From: Conchocele bisecta
Taxonomy: Eukaryota > Mollusca > Bivalvia > Lucinida > Thyasiridae
DNA length: 64,000 nucleotides
Reading direction: 5' to 3'
Assembly: GCA_029237695.1 (NCBI GenBank)
Contig: CM055266.1
Span: forward strand, 115,461,370-115,525,369
Positions within the stretch are counted from its first letter, which is position 1. Each line of letters begins with the position of its first letter. Under the pieces are notes generated by a model that saw nothing but the letters and a program-made list of their open reading frames with translations, made no database searches and had not been told where the DNA came from. Shown here one piece after another: positions 22,940 through 33,038 of the stretch. Both the position numbers and the translations under genes were made by a program.

Positions 22940-23160
22940 AGAATAACGTGACCTGGTGCCAGGTCCATAGCCACACCAAAGTCACTTATTCCCCTAAATG
23001 TAATAGGATTAGGAATAATCGTATTACGAATACAAGGGGTATAACCAGATTAATCCCTCACATACAAGATTGCCAAAGACGTACCTAGGGGATGAAGGAT
23101 GAATCCTGATCGTTAAATTACCCATCGCATGCTCACACCTGCCACCTGCCATCATGAAGT
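22940..23160 (+). repeat. dispersed repeat, AGGATTAGGAATAATCGTAT family
   Basis: Second copy of the sequence at 13408-13570, here with an additional upstream GTGACCTGGTGCCAGGTCC segment that also matches 19200. The following 23160-23700 holds an open stretch of 68 codons (23381-23587) without known motifs, ending in a TATGCCCCTG..GAGGGGGGAATA segment that resembles a repeat 3' hairpin. Confidence 0.55.
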
Positions 23161-23719
23161 GATACTATAAAATAACAAATGATATTGAATTAATTAGTAC
23201 ACACAGTTTTTTAGCAATGGCAGTTTGATATTTGGGGTTGTTTTTTTACATTGTATCCCAATGCTGGACTCGAGATAAATCGTAAAAATATACCTTTAAA
23301 ATGTAAATGTCTTCCCTGATCATGATGCAGGGTTGGCGTACTGAAAATATTGTGAAATATAATTCCCGAGTGCCAGAATTGTGAACACTGCCAATTATGC
23401 AGAGCAATTATTTGGATGTCAGATCTGCACCAGAAGCATTGAGAAGATCGACCATGCAGTATTTGAGGCCAAGTGGGGAAATCAGTTTGCATGTACATAC
23501 ATATACAAACCGACTGATGGAAAAGCCAAACACTATGTATATGCCCCTGTCACCATTCGGCGAGGGGGGAATAAAATGGTAGGATAAAAATATCATGCAA
23601 CTTGTAACACATGAACATGACCGACACAAACAAGCATGTCCATTCAGAATTAACCCTTAGAATGCTGAAAACAAAAATTGTCGTCTGATGTTGTCTTAGA
23701 TTTTGTCTTCTTTCTCAAT

Positions 23720-24241
23720 ACAATAATTCCGCCATGGTAGTGGTGTCGCACCTGCTGAGGCATTTGACTGTAACAAGGCATGTGCTAAAGTAAGCATCAC
23801 AAAAACCGACAGAGAAGTGCATGCTTAAAACACGAAAAGGTCACGGCTGAGGAAACTTTTACAAAAATAAAAATGGCTAAGTTTTCCACAACCATGTGAA
23901 GGTCAAAATGGTCAAGGTCATGTTAATGGTGAAGTGAGTGTGTTCCAAATGCTTACATGTATCAAGTGTCCAAATATTGAAGCAATGAATTAAATAATAT
24001 TAATGTTATACGATGATGAAGAAACTGGTACAAACTTTTTGTTTTGACGCAAAAAATGGATAAGTGTTTCCGCAAAAATGTGAAGGTAAAAAAGGTCAAG
24101 GTCATGTTAATGGGGGCATGAAATGCGCACATGTATCAAGCGTCTCAATATTGAATCAATCCATCAAGTAATATTAAAGTTATAACATGATGACGAAGCT
24201 TGTACAAACATTTTGACGGAAAAAGCGGCGACTATAGTAAA
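23720..24241 (+). repeat. AACAAGAATTCCGCC-family dispersed repeat
   Basis: Contains AATTCCGCCATGGTAGTGGT, GAGGCATTTGACTGTAACA and two ~170-bp subunits with AAGGTCAAGGTCATGTTAAT. Related to 4523-4900 and 20411-20600. Ends where the AACAAGAGGGCC element begins. Confidence 0.65.
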
Positions 24242-26610
24242 AACAAGAGGGCCATGATGGCCCTAATTCGCTCACCTGACTCCATGAACACCAGAGGAGA
24301 ATGCGACATTGAGTTCATGTGTTTTAAAAAAATTGTGCTATTTTTAGATGGCGGTCATCTTGGATTAAACAATGACTGTCATTTTACCAAATCTGAAAAT
24401 GCTTCACCCAAAGATCTTAACTTCCTATGAAGTTTGGCCATGTGGTTCCTGAGAAAAAGACGTTCAAAATCTTGAATAAATGGACCTTTTGGTGGCCATC
24501 ATGGATGACATAATCATCCGATTCCGACAAATATTGCACCAGAGCAATCGCCTCATCGATACCTTCAATTTGATATATGGCATGAGCATATTCGGTCAAA
24601 AATAAAATTTGACCCCAATTTGACCCCACGGGACATGCCCATTTTTGACCCCGGGGTCACCATTTTCACAACTTTGAAAGAGCATAGTAAATCAATCATT
24701 CCTACCAAGTTTAGTCGAAATCCGGCCAGCGGTTCATGAGAAGAAGATTTTTTAAGAATTTATGCTATTTTTAGATGGAGGCCATCTTGGATTAGCGATG
24801 ACCTCCATTTTAACAAATCTGAAAAGGCTCCAAAAAATGTACCAGAGTGATCGCCTCATTGATACCTTCGATTTGATATATAACATGACCATATTTGGTC
24901 AAAAATAAAATTTGACCCCACGGGCCACGCCCATTTTTGACCCCGGGGTCACCATTTTAACAACTTTCAAAGAGCAATGTACATCGATCATTCCTACCAA
25001 GTTTCGTCGAAATCCGGCTAGCGGTTCATGAGAAGAAGATTTTTTAAGAATTTATGCTATTTTTAGACGGCGGCCATCTTGGATTAGCGATGACCTCCAT
25101 TTTAACAAATCTGAAAAGGCTTCACCCATGGACCATAACTTTTAAGTTTGGCTACCATGGGCCAAGCGGTTCATGTGAAGAAGAATTTTTAAATCTCTAA
25201 TAAAAGAACGACCATTTGACATTTCGGTGGCCATCTTGGATGACATAACAATCCGATTTCGACAAAAAATGTACCAGAGTGATCGCCTCATTGATACCTT
25301 CGATTTGATATATAACCTGACCATATTCGGTTAAAAATAAAATTTAACCCGAATTTGACCCCACGGGCCACGCCCATTTTTGACCCCGGGGTCACCATTT
25401 TAACAACTTTGAAAGAGCAATGTACATCGATCATTCCTACCAAGTTTCGTCGAAATCCAGCTAGCGGTTCATGAGAAGAAGATTTTTTAAGAATTTATGC
25501 TATTTTTAGACGGCGGCCATCTTGGATCAGCGATGACCTCCATTTTAACAAATCTGAAAAGGCTTCAGCCATGGACCATAACTTTTAAGTTTGGCTACCA
25601 TGGGCCAAGCGGTTCATGTGAAGAAGAATTTTTAAATCTCTAATAAAAGAACGACCATTTGATATTTCGGTGGCCATCTTGGATGACATAACAATCCGAT
25701 TTCGACAAAAAATGTACCAGAGTGATCGCCTCATTGATACCTTCGATTTGATATATAACCTGACCATATTCGGTTAAAAATAAAATTTGACCCCAATTTG
25801 ACCCCACGGGCCACGCCCATTTTTGACCCCGGGGTCACCATTTTAACAACTTTGAAAGAGCAATGTACATCGATCATTCCTACCAAGTTTCGTCGAAATT
25901 CGGCTAGCGGTTCATGAGAAGAAGATTTTTTAAGAATTTATGCTATTTTTAGACGGTGGCCATCTTGGATTAGCGATGACCTCCATTTTAACAAATCTGA
26001 AAAGGCTTCACCCATGGACCATAACTTTTAAGTTTGGCTACCATGAGCCAAGCGGTTCATGTGAAGAAGAATTTTGAAATCTCTAATAAAAGAACGACCT
26101 TTTGACCTGTCGGTGGCCATCTTGGATGACATAACAATCCGATTTCGACAAAAAATGCACCAGAGTGATCGCCTCATTGATACCTTCAATTTGATATATG
26201 ACATGACCATATTTGGTCAAAAATAAAATTTGACCCCAATTTGACCCCACGGGCCACGCCCATTTTTGACCCCGGGGTCACCATTTTAACAACTTTGAAA
26301 GAGCAATGTACGTCGATCATTCCTACCAAGTTTTGTCTAAATCCGGTTGGCGGTTCTTGAAAAGAAGATTTTTGAAGAATTTGTGCTATTTTTAGACGGC
26401 GGCCATCTTGGATTACGTGATGACGTCATTTTAACAATTTTGTAATCCCCCTACCTAAGGACCATGACCATGAAGTTTGGTGACTATAGGCCCAATTGTT
26501 ACCGAGGAGAAGACGTTTGAAAATGTTCACGGACGACGACGGACGACGACGGACGACGGACACATTGCGGTAATAATAGCTCACATGAGCTTCGCTCAGG
26601 TGAGCTAAAA
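24242..26610 (+). repeat. 443-bp-monomer element, complete with both ends
   Basis: 5' end AACAAGAGGGCCATGATGG with hairpin GGGCCATGATGGCCC and GCTCACCTGA; about four and a half monomers (two successive spacings of exactly 443 bp between 25142, 25585 and 26028); then a (GGACGAC)n run and the 3' end GCTTCGCTCAGGTGAGCTAAAAA. The internal GCTCACCTGA near the 5' end is the inverse complement of TCAGGTGAGC at the 3' end. Copies at 4921 (5' part), 11222-13407 (3' part) and 41857-42110 (inverted 3' part). No protein. Confidence 0.88.
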
Positions 26611-26915
26611 ACAGGACAACAAAATTAAATTCAGCATTGTAAGGGCCAAACAGGGTTTCCACAGTCAATTTGAAAGTATGTTGCACAATCCATTCATCTA
26701 AACATGCGAGTTAACTAGAGCCAGTGGGCAGATGCTCACGGATACCCCCAGCTGCTGCCTGAACAAAAAGCACACGCATCTTACGGACAGACAAACGAAC
26801 AGAAATAAAACAAGAAATGCGTCTGTCGAATGCGGATGCCACCTGCAGCATATTTGACAAACTGTGACAAAGTGGTTAACCGAAAAGTGTGACGGACGGA
26901 CGGACGGACGTTCTT

Positions 26916-27073
26916 ACGGTACTATACTTATGTGGCTTATCACATGTTAAATATTAGCCACATAAAAGGATTTTTAGCCACATAAAAGGATTTTTAGGTG
27001 GCTAATTGTAACCAACCCTATCCTTTACTAAGTCCATAACCCTGTGGGGCTAGCCACATAAGTATAGTACCGT
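26916..27073. mobile_element. small TIR element (MITE), copy 1
   Basis: 158 bp with perfect 22-bp terminal inverted repeats (26916-26937 and 27052-27073). The inner 12 bp of each arm (ACTTATGTGGCT) are shared with copy 2, while the outer 10 bp (ACGGTACTAT) are not. The interior has AGCCACATAAAAGGATTTTT twice and AACCAACCCTATCC. No coding capacity. Confidence 0.85.
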
Positions 27074-27117
27074 CAGCGCGGACGGACGGACGGACGGACG
27101 GATGGACGGACGTTCTT

Positions 27118-27276
27118 ACATTAGGGTACTTATGTGGCTTATCACATGTTAAATATTAGCCACATAAAACAATTTTTAGCCACATAAAACGATTTTTTAG
27201 GTGGCTAATTGTAACCAACCCTATCCTTTAACAAGTCCATAACCCTGTGGGGCTAGCCACATAAGTACCCTAATGT
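27118..27276. mobile_element. small TIR element (MITE), copy 2
   Basis: 159 bp with perfect 22-bp inverted repeats (27118-27139 and 27255-27276). The outer 10 bp are ACATTAGGGT instead of ACGGTACTAT, but pair perfectly with the opposite end. The interior is nearly identical to copy 1. The left flank GGACGTTCTT is the same for both copies. Confidence 0.85.
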
Positions 27277-27850
27277 GTGCCCGGACGGACAGACAGACGG
27301 ACGGTCCAAACACTATATGCCACCCGTTTCTTCGAAACCCGGTGGCATAAAAACTGTCTGCCCCTCGACATACTTTGTACATGTATGCTGTGGATATAAT
27401 TATTAGAGGATCATCAGAGGAATAAACATGTGAAATTTCAAGACATTCTGTGAAAGGAAACGGTAATAAAAAATAATAATAACAAGAAATGCGTCTGTCG
27501 AACGCAGATGCCACCTGCAGCATATTTGAGAAACTGAGAAAAGGTTGTCCAAGTATGGTGTCTGTATGCACAATAGTATTCCATGCACAAGCTTGACTAA
27601 AAACCTTAACCAAGGTTGAATAAAAACCTTAACCAAGGGGAATTAACTAAGTAATTCAAGAGGAAATGTAGGTCAAGGTCAAATATAGGTTATTGATGTA
27701 CATCACTAGGAGATGAAGTTGTCCAAGTATGGTGGGTGTAGGGCCAGTAGTATTCCATAGGTGACGCCGACGCCGGGGTGACAACATAAGCTCTAACTAT
27801 TCTTTGAATAGTCGAGTTAAAAAACCAGCAAATGACAAGAATGATAATTA

Positions 27851-28024
27851 AATAGAGGATATTCCATCGTACATTTTGAATAGCGGAAAATAATACACTA
27901 GTGTGCGTCAGCTTCCGCGTAAGCAACGAGTGAGCATAGTGAACGAGTTGCTTGCACGGACGCCGACGGACACGAGTGTATTATTTCCGCTATTCAAACA
28001 TGTACGATGGAATATCCTATTTAT
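27851..28024. mobile_element. foldback element (~175 bp)
   Basis: Nearly the whole element is one imperfect palindrome: AGGATATTCCATCGTACAT at the left is mirrored by ATGTACGATGGAATATCCT at the right, followed inward by TAGCGGAAAATAATACACT and its mirror. The centre is AGTGAGCATAGTGA. AT-rich flanks give no clear target duplication. Confidence 0.8.
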
Positions 28025-28669
28025 TACATTCTCACGGCGGATATATATGCACATTTATTCTATCTTTGAGATTTTAATCAATGAATTGTGATGTGCACAT
28101 GGATAGTTATACAATGACGTGTTTTCCCGCGCGCTGACATTACGTTGTGTGACGTGAAATGTGACGTCATGTAAACTTTTTGAAATCCAAATTACGCAGC
28201 TGTTTCTATGAGCCAGATATATTTGAGTGCATGTTTGGAATGTGTTCAACGACATTATCATTCTAGATTAGTCGAGAGCCTTTCCAAATTTTCAAATAAC
28301 TTTATTTTGACGGTAATAAAAATTAAACATTTTGCTTGGTAGCACGTGGTTTCCAAGAAAACAGGCGCGCAATTACGGGTGTTCTCTTCACGGTGTATTT
28401 TTTTTAAGGAGTTGTTTACGGGTTTTCTCTCACAGCGAAACCCGAGCAAATAAGTTGCAAGAGTGTAATAAATGATGTCTATTTCCACAATTGCAAGAAT
28501 GTATCTACATTGTATCTGTGCCTGGAAGCTACAGAATGTACTGCATTTTCTTTTCAAAATGCTGGACGAGTAACAATAGCAATTTTGTGTAGGTGATTAG
28601 ATTATAATCATGCTTTCCCAACTGAGAAGATTAGTAAAAATCAATATTTTTCAGTATCTGATCTAGCTA
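28025..28669. other. unassigned sequence
   Basis: A possible open frame of 99 codons on minus (28258-28557) has no recognised motif. No repeats were identified. Confidence 0.3.
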
Positions 28670-29164
28670 CAGTCGAGCACCAGTACCTCAAACATCAGTA
28701 TCTCGATGATATCCCCTATCTCGATGATTCGCTAATGTCCCGAATTATATCCTTATTTGTTTAATATAAATTTCCTCGGCTATCTCGAACATGCCCTATC
28801 TCGTATATGTTCTCTATTTCGACTGTTCATTCTGTCCCCTCCGTATAAAAATCGCTTCACTATCTCGATCACATAGTAAACGCTTGGGTAAATCACCTAA
28901 GCGTCTGGCTGCTAAGATCGATTTGGACACTAATCAAACAAAAAATAAATAAATTCACACCTGCCTCGGTTTGTTTTGTCCACCTCGATTTGTTTGAGTG
29001 TTTGACACGACGATTCATTATTAAAAGCATGTGATGGGTAACATGATTTGATTTTTTTTTTGGCGAAAATATTTGACCATGTCACTTCATCGCTATCTCG
29101 AACCTAGTCCTATCTCGACTAAAATACGATCTCCCGTCGACTTCGAGATACTGGTGCTCGACTG
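28670..29164. mobile_element. TA-flanked TIR element, CAGTCGAGCACC family
   Basis: Left end CAGTCGAGCACCAGTACCTC; right end is the complement (GAGATACTGGTGCTCGACTG), with TA on each side. Subterminal TATCTCGA motifs recur at least eight times on both halves. The CAGT.. start and TA flanks suggest a pogo/Tigger-like non-autonomous element of 495 bp. No transposase. Confidence 0.8.
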
Positions 29165-29476
29165 TATTTTGAAGTACAATTAGAAACAAAATTGCTACCC
29201 CGCTCAAAACCTTTAAATTTAACCCCATCTCCTCTTTAATGTAATGCATGGAAGAGTGATTTTTGCAATCGGTTGTCCGGCGTGTTTGATACGTTAGCGA
29301 TATAAAACTATCAAAGCTGTATCAATAAATTATTAATAAAGAACATACACATGCAGAAATTGGTTATTTTACCTCGTCAAGGTGTTTATCTGACATTTAC
29401 ATGAATATCTTGTAAATTTGAAAGCTTCATTTCATTATGTTGAATGTTGAACAACAACTATAGTCCTTGGGCCAAA
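29165..29476. other. unassigned AT-rich spacer
   Basis: No recognised feature between the TIR element and the Academ-like transposon. Confidence 0.3.
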
Positions 29477-29625
29477 GTGGTTGCTGCTACCATCTGAGCG
29501 CACCAAACCAAAGTGTTATTAACTTGTTCATGGTCATAAACTATGAACAATTCTGCTTGCTAGACTTTTCAAAGCGGTAGCTTAAGCCTACTAATTTGCA
29601 TAAACAAAATGGCCGCCATTGGAAT
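29477..29625 (+). repeat. left terminal inverted repeat of Academ-like element
   Basis: Two matching blocks (about 29477-29502 and 29551-29625) separated by about 50 bp of non-matching sequence; partner at 32305-32450. Confidence 0.8.
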
Positions 29626-30483
29626 AAATAATATATACTGTATGCAATATATTGTCATGTAGCTAACATATTCGAATGATATGCATGCAGCCCCATCCTG
29701 AGATATAAAATGCCCCACAACTTGCTGAATGCAGGCCCAATATATTCATGTTAAAAACAATATAAAACAAATCCAATATGGCCGCCAATTATGAAATGTC
29801 TTTAATTTTTTCGAATAAATTGAAGAAAATATGTTTTATTGCTGATGATCTGTGCATATTATGAGAAATAAACACTAGAGTGTGATACACTGTTGTTAGA
29901 TATGTGTATTTATTCATAATCATTCTAGTATCCCCGCTCTTAATACTTACAATGTGAATTACTATCATCCTTCAAATGCATAGATTGTGTAGATTGTCGT
30001 AACTCGCCATGTATCAATTATATAAGACAAACTCACCAGCCAACTTCAGGACCTTTATAACCAATGCTGTACTAGAGTAGTAGAAACCAGTGTACTTGCT
30101 AAGGTTTAAATTAACACAATCCAAGATGGCCGCCATCTTAATACAATTTGTACAATTTCGTAACATAAGAGTCACGTGTGTAATATATTGTCTCTCTATG
30201 TGACTCGATACCATAATATTTAAATACAAAATATGGTTGTCATAGTAACTGTTCATAAAATGTATCGTTTAAAGTAAACAATGGCTTCTCTAGTCCTGCT
30301 TTATATAAAACAATGCCGAAAATGTTGGAGAAATGCTATCTTCCTTATCAATACCATTATGTAACACATATGTTTCAAGTGGAGATATCAGTTTTAATTT
30401 TTCACCATCCTATAGTCTCTTGTGCTTGTACAAATAGTTCACATAGTTCCTTTGTAGCAAATGAACTCGCATAGTATACATGT

Positions 30484-30780
30484 TTACTTTCCACGATCAT
30501 GTTCATCATCATCTGAGCTGTCTAATTCACCGTCAATTTCATCAACCATGTTACTGCACGGCGATAGCTTGCACATGTCTGTACACGGCAATCCATTTGC
30601 AATACATACACATTGTGGTAATTTGCAAACGCTAGGACATTTGCATGACAGGAACTCCAGAATGGTATCCGGCACCGGTGAACCGTTCATCCAATTGATG
30701 TCCAAACATATCTCTGTGAACTCTTTGTAATTTGGTTGCAAGTTCATCGGAGAGCATCCAGTCATTCCCAAGATGTGCAA
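30484..30780 (-). pseudogene. Cys8 zinc-motif C-terminus in shifted frame
   Basis: Overlaps the nuclease frame by 149 bp, shifted by one base. The likely join is near 30720-30740, where the upstream frame reads SDELATKLQ and this frame continues YKEFTEICLD. It carries PVPDTILEF then eight cysteines in a C-x-C, x3 C, x5 C-x-C, x7 C, x3 C, x4 C pattern ending in CSNM, and an acidic tail to a stop at 30484. Related metazoan proteins, as I recall them, end with this PD-ILEF plus Cys-rich block. Either a frameshift mutation, a short intron or programmed frameshifting separates the two parts. Confidence 0.7.
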
Positions 30781-31930
30781 ACATGTATTGGAAAATTGGA
30801 TTTGTCAGCAATTTCAGACCAGCAACTTTCCCTTTTCCAGCGAAGGAGCTAACGGAATCACACCCCGCGAATGCATGTAAGCCAATCAACGCCTTGCATA
30901 CACTGTCGCCTAAAGCATGTGCTAGCTTTGTCACATTTATTAATCTCATCCTGGTTTGTGTGCCGCATTTCAAGAATATATTACAGGCAATGTCATGGTC
31001 GAAGGCAAGACTGATTATTAATACGGCTGTATCCTCTGACACAACGACAACATATTCACAACTGGGAGCAGCATGTTTTGCGTGCAATATCAAGCGCGTG
31101 TCTGCCTCTTCTTGGTTGCTATTCGATGATGGTACTTCGATACAGTCATTTCTCGTCAGGTGGATGCACTTGCCGTCGAATGCAACAAATAGTTCCTTTG
31201 TGCCAAGTCGCGTTCTTAATGTTTCTTTCTGCCAATCAATGACAAGGAACTCGATCAGAGCAGTTTTACTGGCAGAACAGGCCAGTAGTTTTCGCCATTG
31301 GTGAATTTTATGTCCATGTGAGATGTTTGTATAAAGCACCCCTGTCCCTCTTCGTACATTTCTCTCAGCATTTTTGATGGATGTGTCCTTGTATACATCA
31401 ACTATGATGTCGACTCGTTTGCTCTCATGTCCAGTGTTCAGTGCCGATATGAATAGCTGTTCCGAGACCTCCCCGAAGGTTTTCTTTTCTCCATTCGTCT
31501 TATGCAACATGCCCATCCCATCAATTAGACATGCCGATGGTGTTGGTATATCACTTGATGCTGCAACTTTCATTTCCAGGTGCCTAGCCAGAGATGCTTT
31601 GCTGGTTTTTTTTATTGTCCCATCGTAATTTGCCAATGCCCATGGTAGTGGCCCAAGTGGATGCTTCAAGACGTCTTTTATGTGAAGGTTTCTGCTGCTA
31701 GCGAAGAGGATAATCCGACCAAAGAGTTTGTAGATTGCTTTAATAGCAGTTTCCCGGTTTGATTTTCCAGCTTTTCTCTGCTTCTTCAAATTTTTGAATG
31801 TTTTGTAGTGGCCTAGACGGGTACATATGACACATATACATGTCCTATTATAGTTTTGCCTTTCTGTGAATGTAGTGTGATTAAATGCACCAAAAACACA
31901 AATTGTCTCGAAAAACAGCAAAATGTTCAT
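30632..31930 (-). CDS. XPG/FEN1-like PIN nuclease domain protein of transposon
   Basis: An uninterrupted 432-codon frame from an ATG at 31930. Recognisable blocks: KDVLKHPLGPLPWALAN (85-101), LIDG with Asp137, IIVDVYKDTSIK (175-186), NQEEADTRLILHA (272-284), VVVVSEDTAVLI (294-305), and GLHAFAGCDS..GKGK (350-368). These parallel the acidic boxes of FEN1/XPG nucleases: N-terminal Asp, VFD-like Asp178, E-x-E-like Glu274/275 with Asp277, the D-x-D pair, then GxD before a helix-hairpin-helix-like loop. The mapping is my alignment by eye. In the D-x-D box the second Asp is Ala302, so one metal ligand of the expected set is missing. The first ~60 residues look unlike the family and may be untranslated or intronic. 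The last ~30 codons after about residue 402 appear to be out of frame with the family C-terminus, which continues in the next entry. Probable role: transposon-encoded nuclease. The gene lies within the inverted repeats and is transcribed toward the left end. Confidence 0.8.
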   Translation of the reverse strand: MNILLFFETICVFGAFNHTTFTERQNYNRTCICVICTRLGHYKTFKNLKKQRKAGKSNRETAIKAIYKLFGRIILFASSRNLHIKDVLKHPLGPLPWALANYDGTIKKTSKASLARHLEMKVAASSDIPTPSACLIDGMGMLHKTNGEKKTFGEVSEQLFISALNTGHESKRVDIIVDVYKDTSIKNAERNVRRGTGVLYTNISHGHKIHQWRKLLACSASKTALIEFLVIDWQKETLRTRLGTKELFVAFDGKCIHLTRNDCIEVPSSNSNQEEADTRLILHAKHAAPSCEYVVVVSEDTAVLIISLAFDHDIACNIFLKCGTQTRMRLINVTKLAHALGDSVCKALIGLHAFAGCDSVSSFAGKGKVAGLKLLTNPIFQYMFAHLGNDWMLSDELATKLQRVHRDMFGHQLDERFTGAGYHSGVPVMQMS

Positions 31931-32304
31931 AGTAAGAATAGTTCTGCCATTTGCTTTGACTTTTTTTTTAATATGTCGTTATATAGTTCATAATAAATGA
32001 TGGTTATATCAACTGAATTCGTCGATTGTATAATTGTTAGAATGAAGCTGTTATTAATACTATGTAATACTAAATGTATCGACACAAGTCATCAAACACA
32101 CTTCACATTAGATAGCAACTCGCAACATTTCCGTAATTTTACAAACAAATGCTATAAATTGGCGGCCATATTGGATTTTTCCCGAATAATTTTCGTCTGA
32201 AAAATATAAACATATTATTTTGTTATTAAATCCGTCAAATTCACAGATATAATATTAATATAATGTTTGCATAGCAATATGTATGGGTAAGTAATTATGC
32301 AAAA

Positions 32305-32450
32305 AAGACAATGGTGGCTATTTTGTCTTGCAAAATACTAGGCTTAAGCTACCGATTTGAAAAGTCTAGCAAGCAGAAATATATACAGTATGTGTCTCTG
32401 AACACATTGGCACCAATTTTGTCCGGTGCGCTCTGATGGTAGCAACCACC
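32305..32450 (-). repeat. right terminal inverted repeat of Academ-like element
   Basis: Inverse complement of the left repeat: AGTCTAGCAAGCAGAA block at about 32363-32378 and the outer GATGGTAGCAACCACC block at 32435-32450. Confidence 0.8.
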
Positions 32451-32455
32451 CCAAA

Positions 32456-32916
32456 ATAATGACAATGGCCTTAGGCCTACTAGAGAAAAGATAGCTTCCA
32501 CATGGCAAAATGATTTTCCTGTTCTATCAGTTTTGGCAATTTACTAGTTCTACATCAAAGATTATTTGTAAAGGTACATGTATAAAATGTACAGTTTACT
32601 AAATTTTGACATAACATCAACAGGTTTGGATATTCACTTCGGTTGCTCACATTTTTTGAATGGGTCAAATTGTAGCCGTAGACAACATATCGGAGGCGAA
32701 TTATTGAATGCACAAAACAATAAATAATAAATGTATATCTACCGGTACCTTGCTATTACAATGGGTCATAATAATATTGGCTACTGCGTAAAAACAAAGT
32801 GTAGTATAAACGATTAGCAGCATATAATGTATACACCAAGCTATATTCCCTTCCACAAATACATGTACATGTAACCTGCATGGAAAACTAAATGAAACTG
32901 CCAACTAGTGTCTCAC
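32456..32916. other. unassigned sequence
   Basis: AT-rich, no repeat or gene recognised between the Academ-like element and the possible exon. Confidence 0.3.
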
Positions 32917-33038
32917 CCACAAAGGTCAAGTCAGCAAATGATACTGGGTAGATAGCCATCAATGTGAGGAAGCTATCGATGAAGTTTGGTAATGATCCGG
33001 TTAACAAATAATTGTTGACGCCTACAACGCCTCCGGTT
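32917..33038 (-). CDS. possible coding exon, unrecognised
   Basis: Minus-strand stretch bounded by a plausible acceptor (AGTGTACAG before 33038, after a T-rich tract) and donor (TTTGTGG|GTGAGAC at 32917). It reads VGVNNYLLTGSLPNFIDSF then LTLMAIYPVSFADLTFV in one open frame. The composition looks protein-like, but I recognise no family. The frame is also open further upstream to about 33084, so the acceptor is uncertain. May be a remnant of a mobile element. Confidence 0.3.

Larger units (their letters stand above)
26809..27355 (+). repeat. ACAAGAAATGCGTC element interrupted by two MITEs
   Basis: 5' ACAAGAAATGCGTCTGTCGA then GGATGCCACC; 3' hairpin TATGCCACCCG..CGGTGGCATA (about 27316-27350) followed by AAAA. 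Between them is a (GGAC)n tract that has received the two small TIR elements listed separately. An uninterrupted inverted copy is at 41591-41742. A 5' fragment of another copy begins at about 27482. Confidence 0.75.
29477..32450 (-). mobile_element. Academ-like DNA transposon with XPG-type nuclease
   Basis: About 2.97 kb. The left end GTGGTTGCTGCTACCATC and the right end (complement of GGTGGTTGCTACCATC) are inverted repeats. A second, longer matching block lies inside each end (left about 29551-29625, right about 32305-32382), including TTCTGCTTGCTAGACTTTTC and GGTAGCTTAAGCCTA. CCAAA occurs immediately outside both ends (29472-29476, 32451-32455) and may be the target duplication. ATGGCCGCCA motifs recur subterminally. 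The single gene on minus encodes an XPG/FEN1-like domain followed, in a shifted frame, by eight cysteines. An XPG-like nuclease with a Cys8 zinc motif is, to my knowledge, the hallmark of the Academ superfamily. Academ elements usually show 3-4-bp duplications and longer proteins, so this copy may be a truncated or distinct branch. Confidence 0.75.

Noticed and set aside
25142..26210. Three similar 60-codon minus frames as a gene family
   Set aside because: They recur at exactly 443 bp because they lie in each monomer of the tandem array.
30732..31304. 190-codon frame on plus
   Set aside because: It is antisense to the nuclease gene of the Academ-like element, which has recognisable family motifs.
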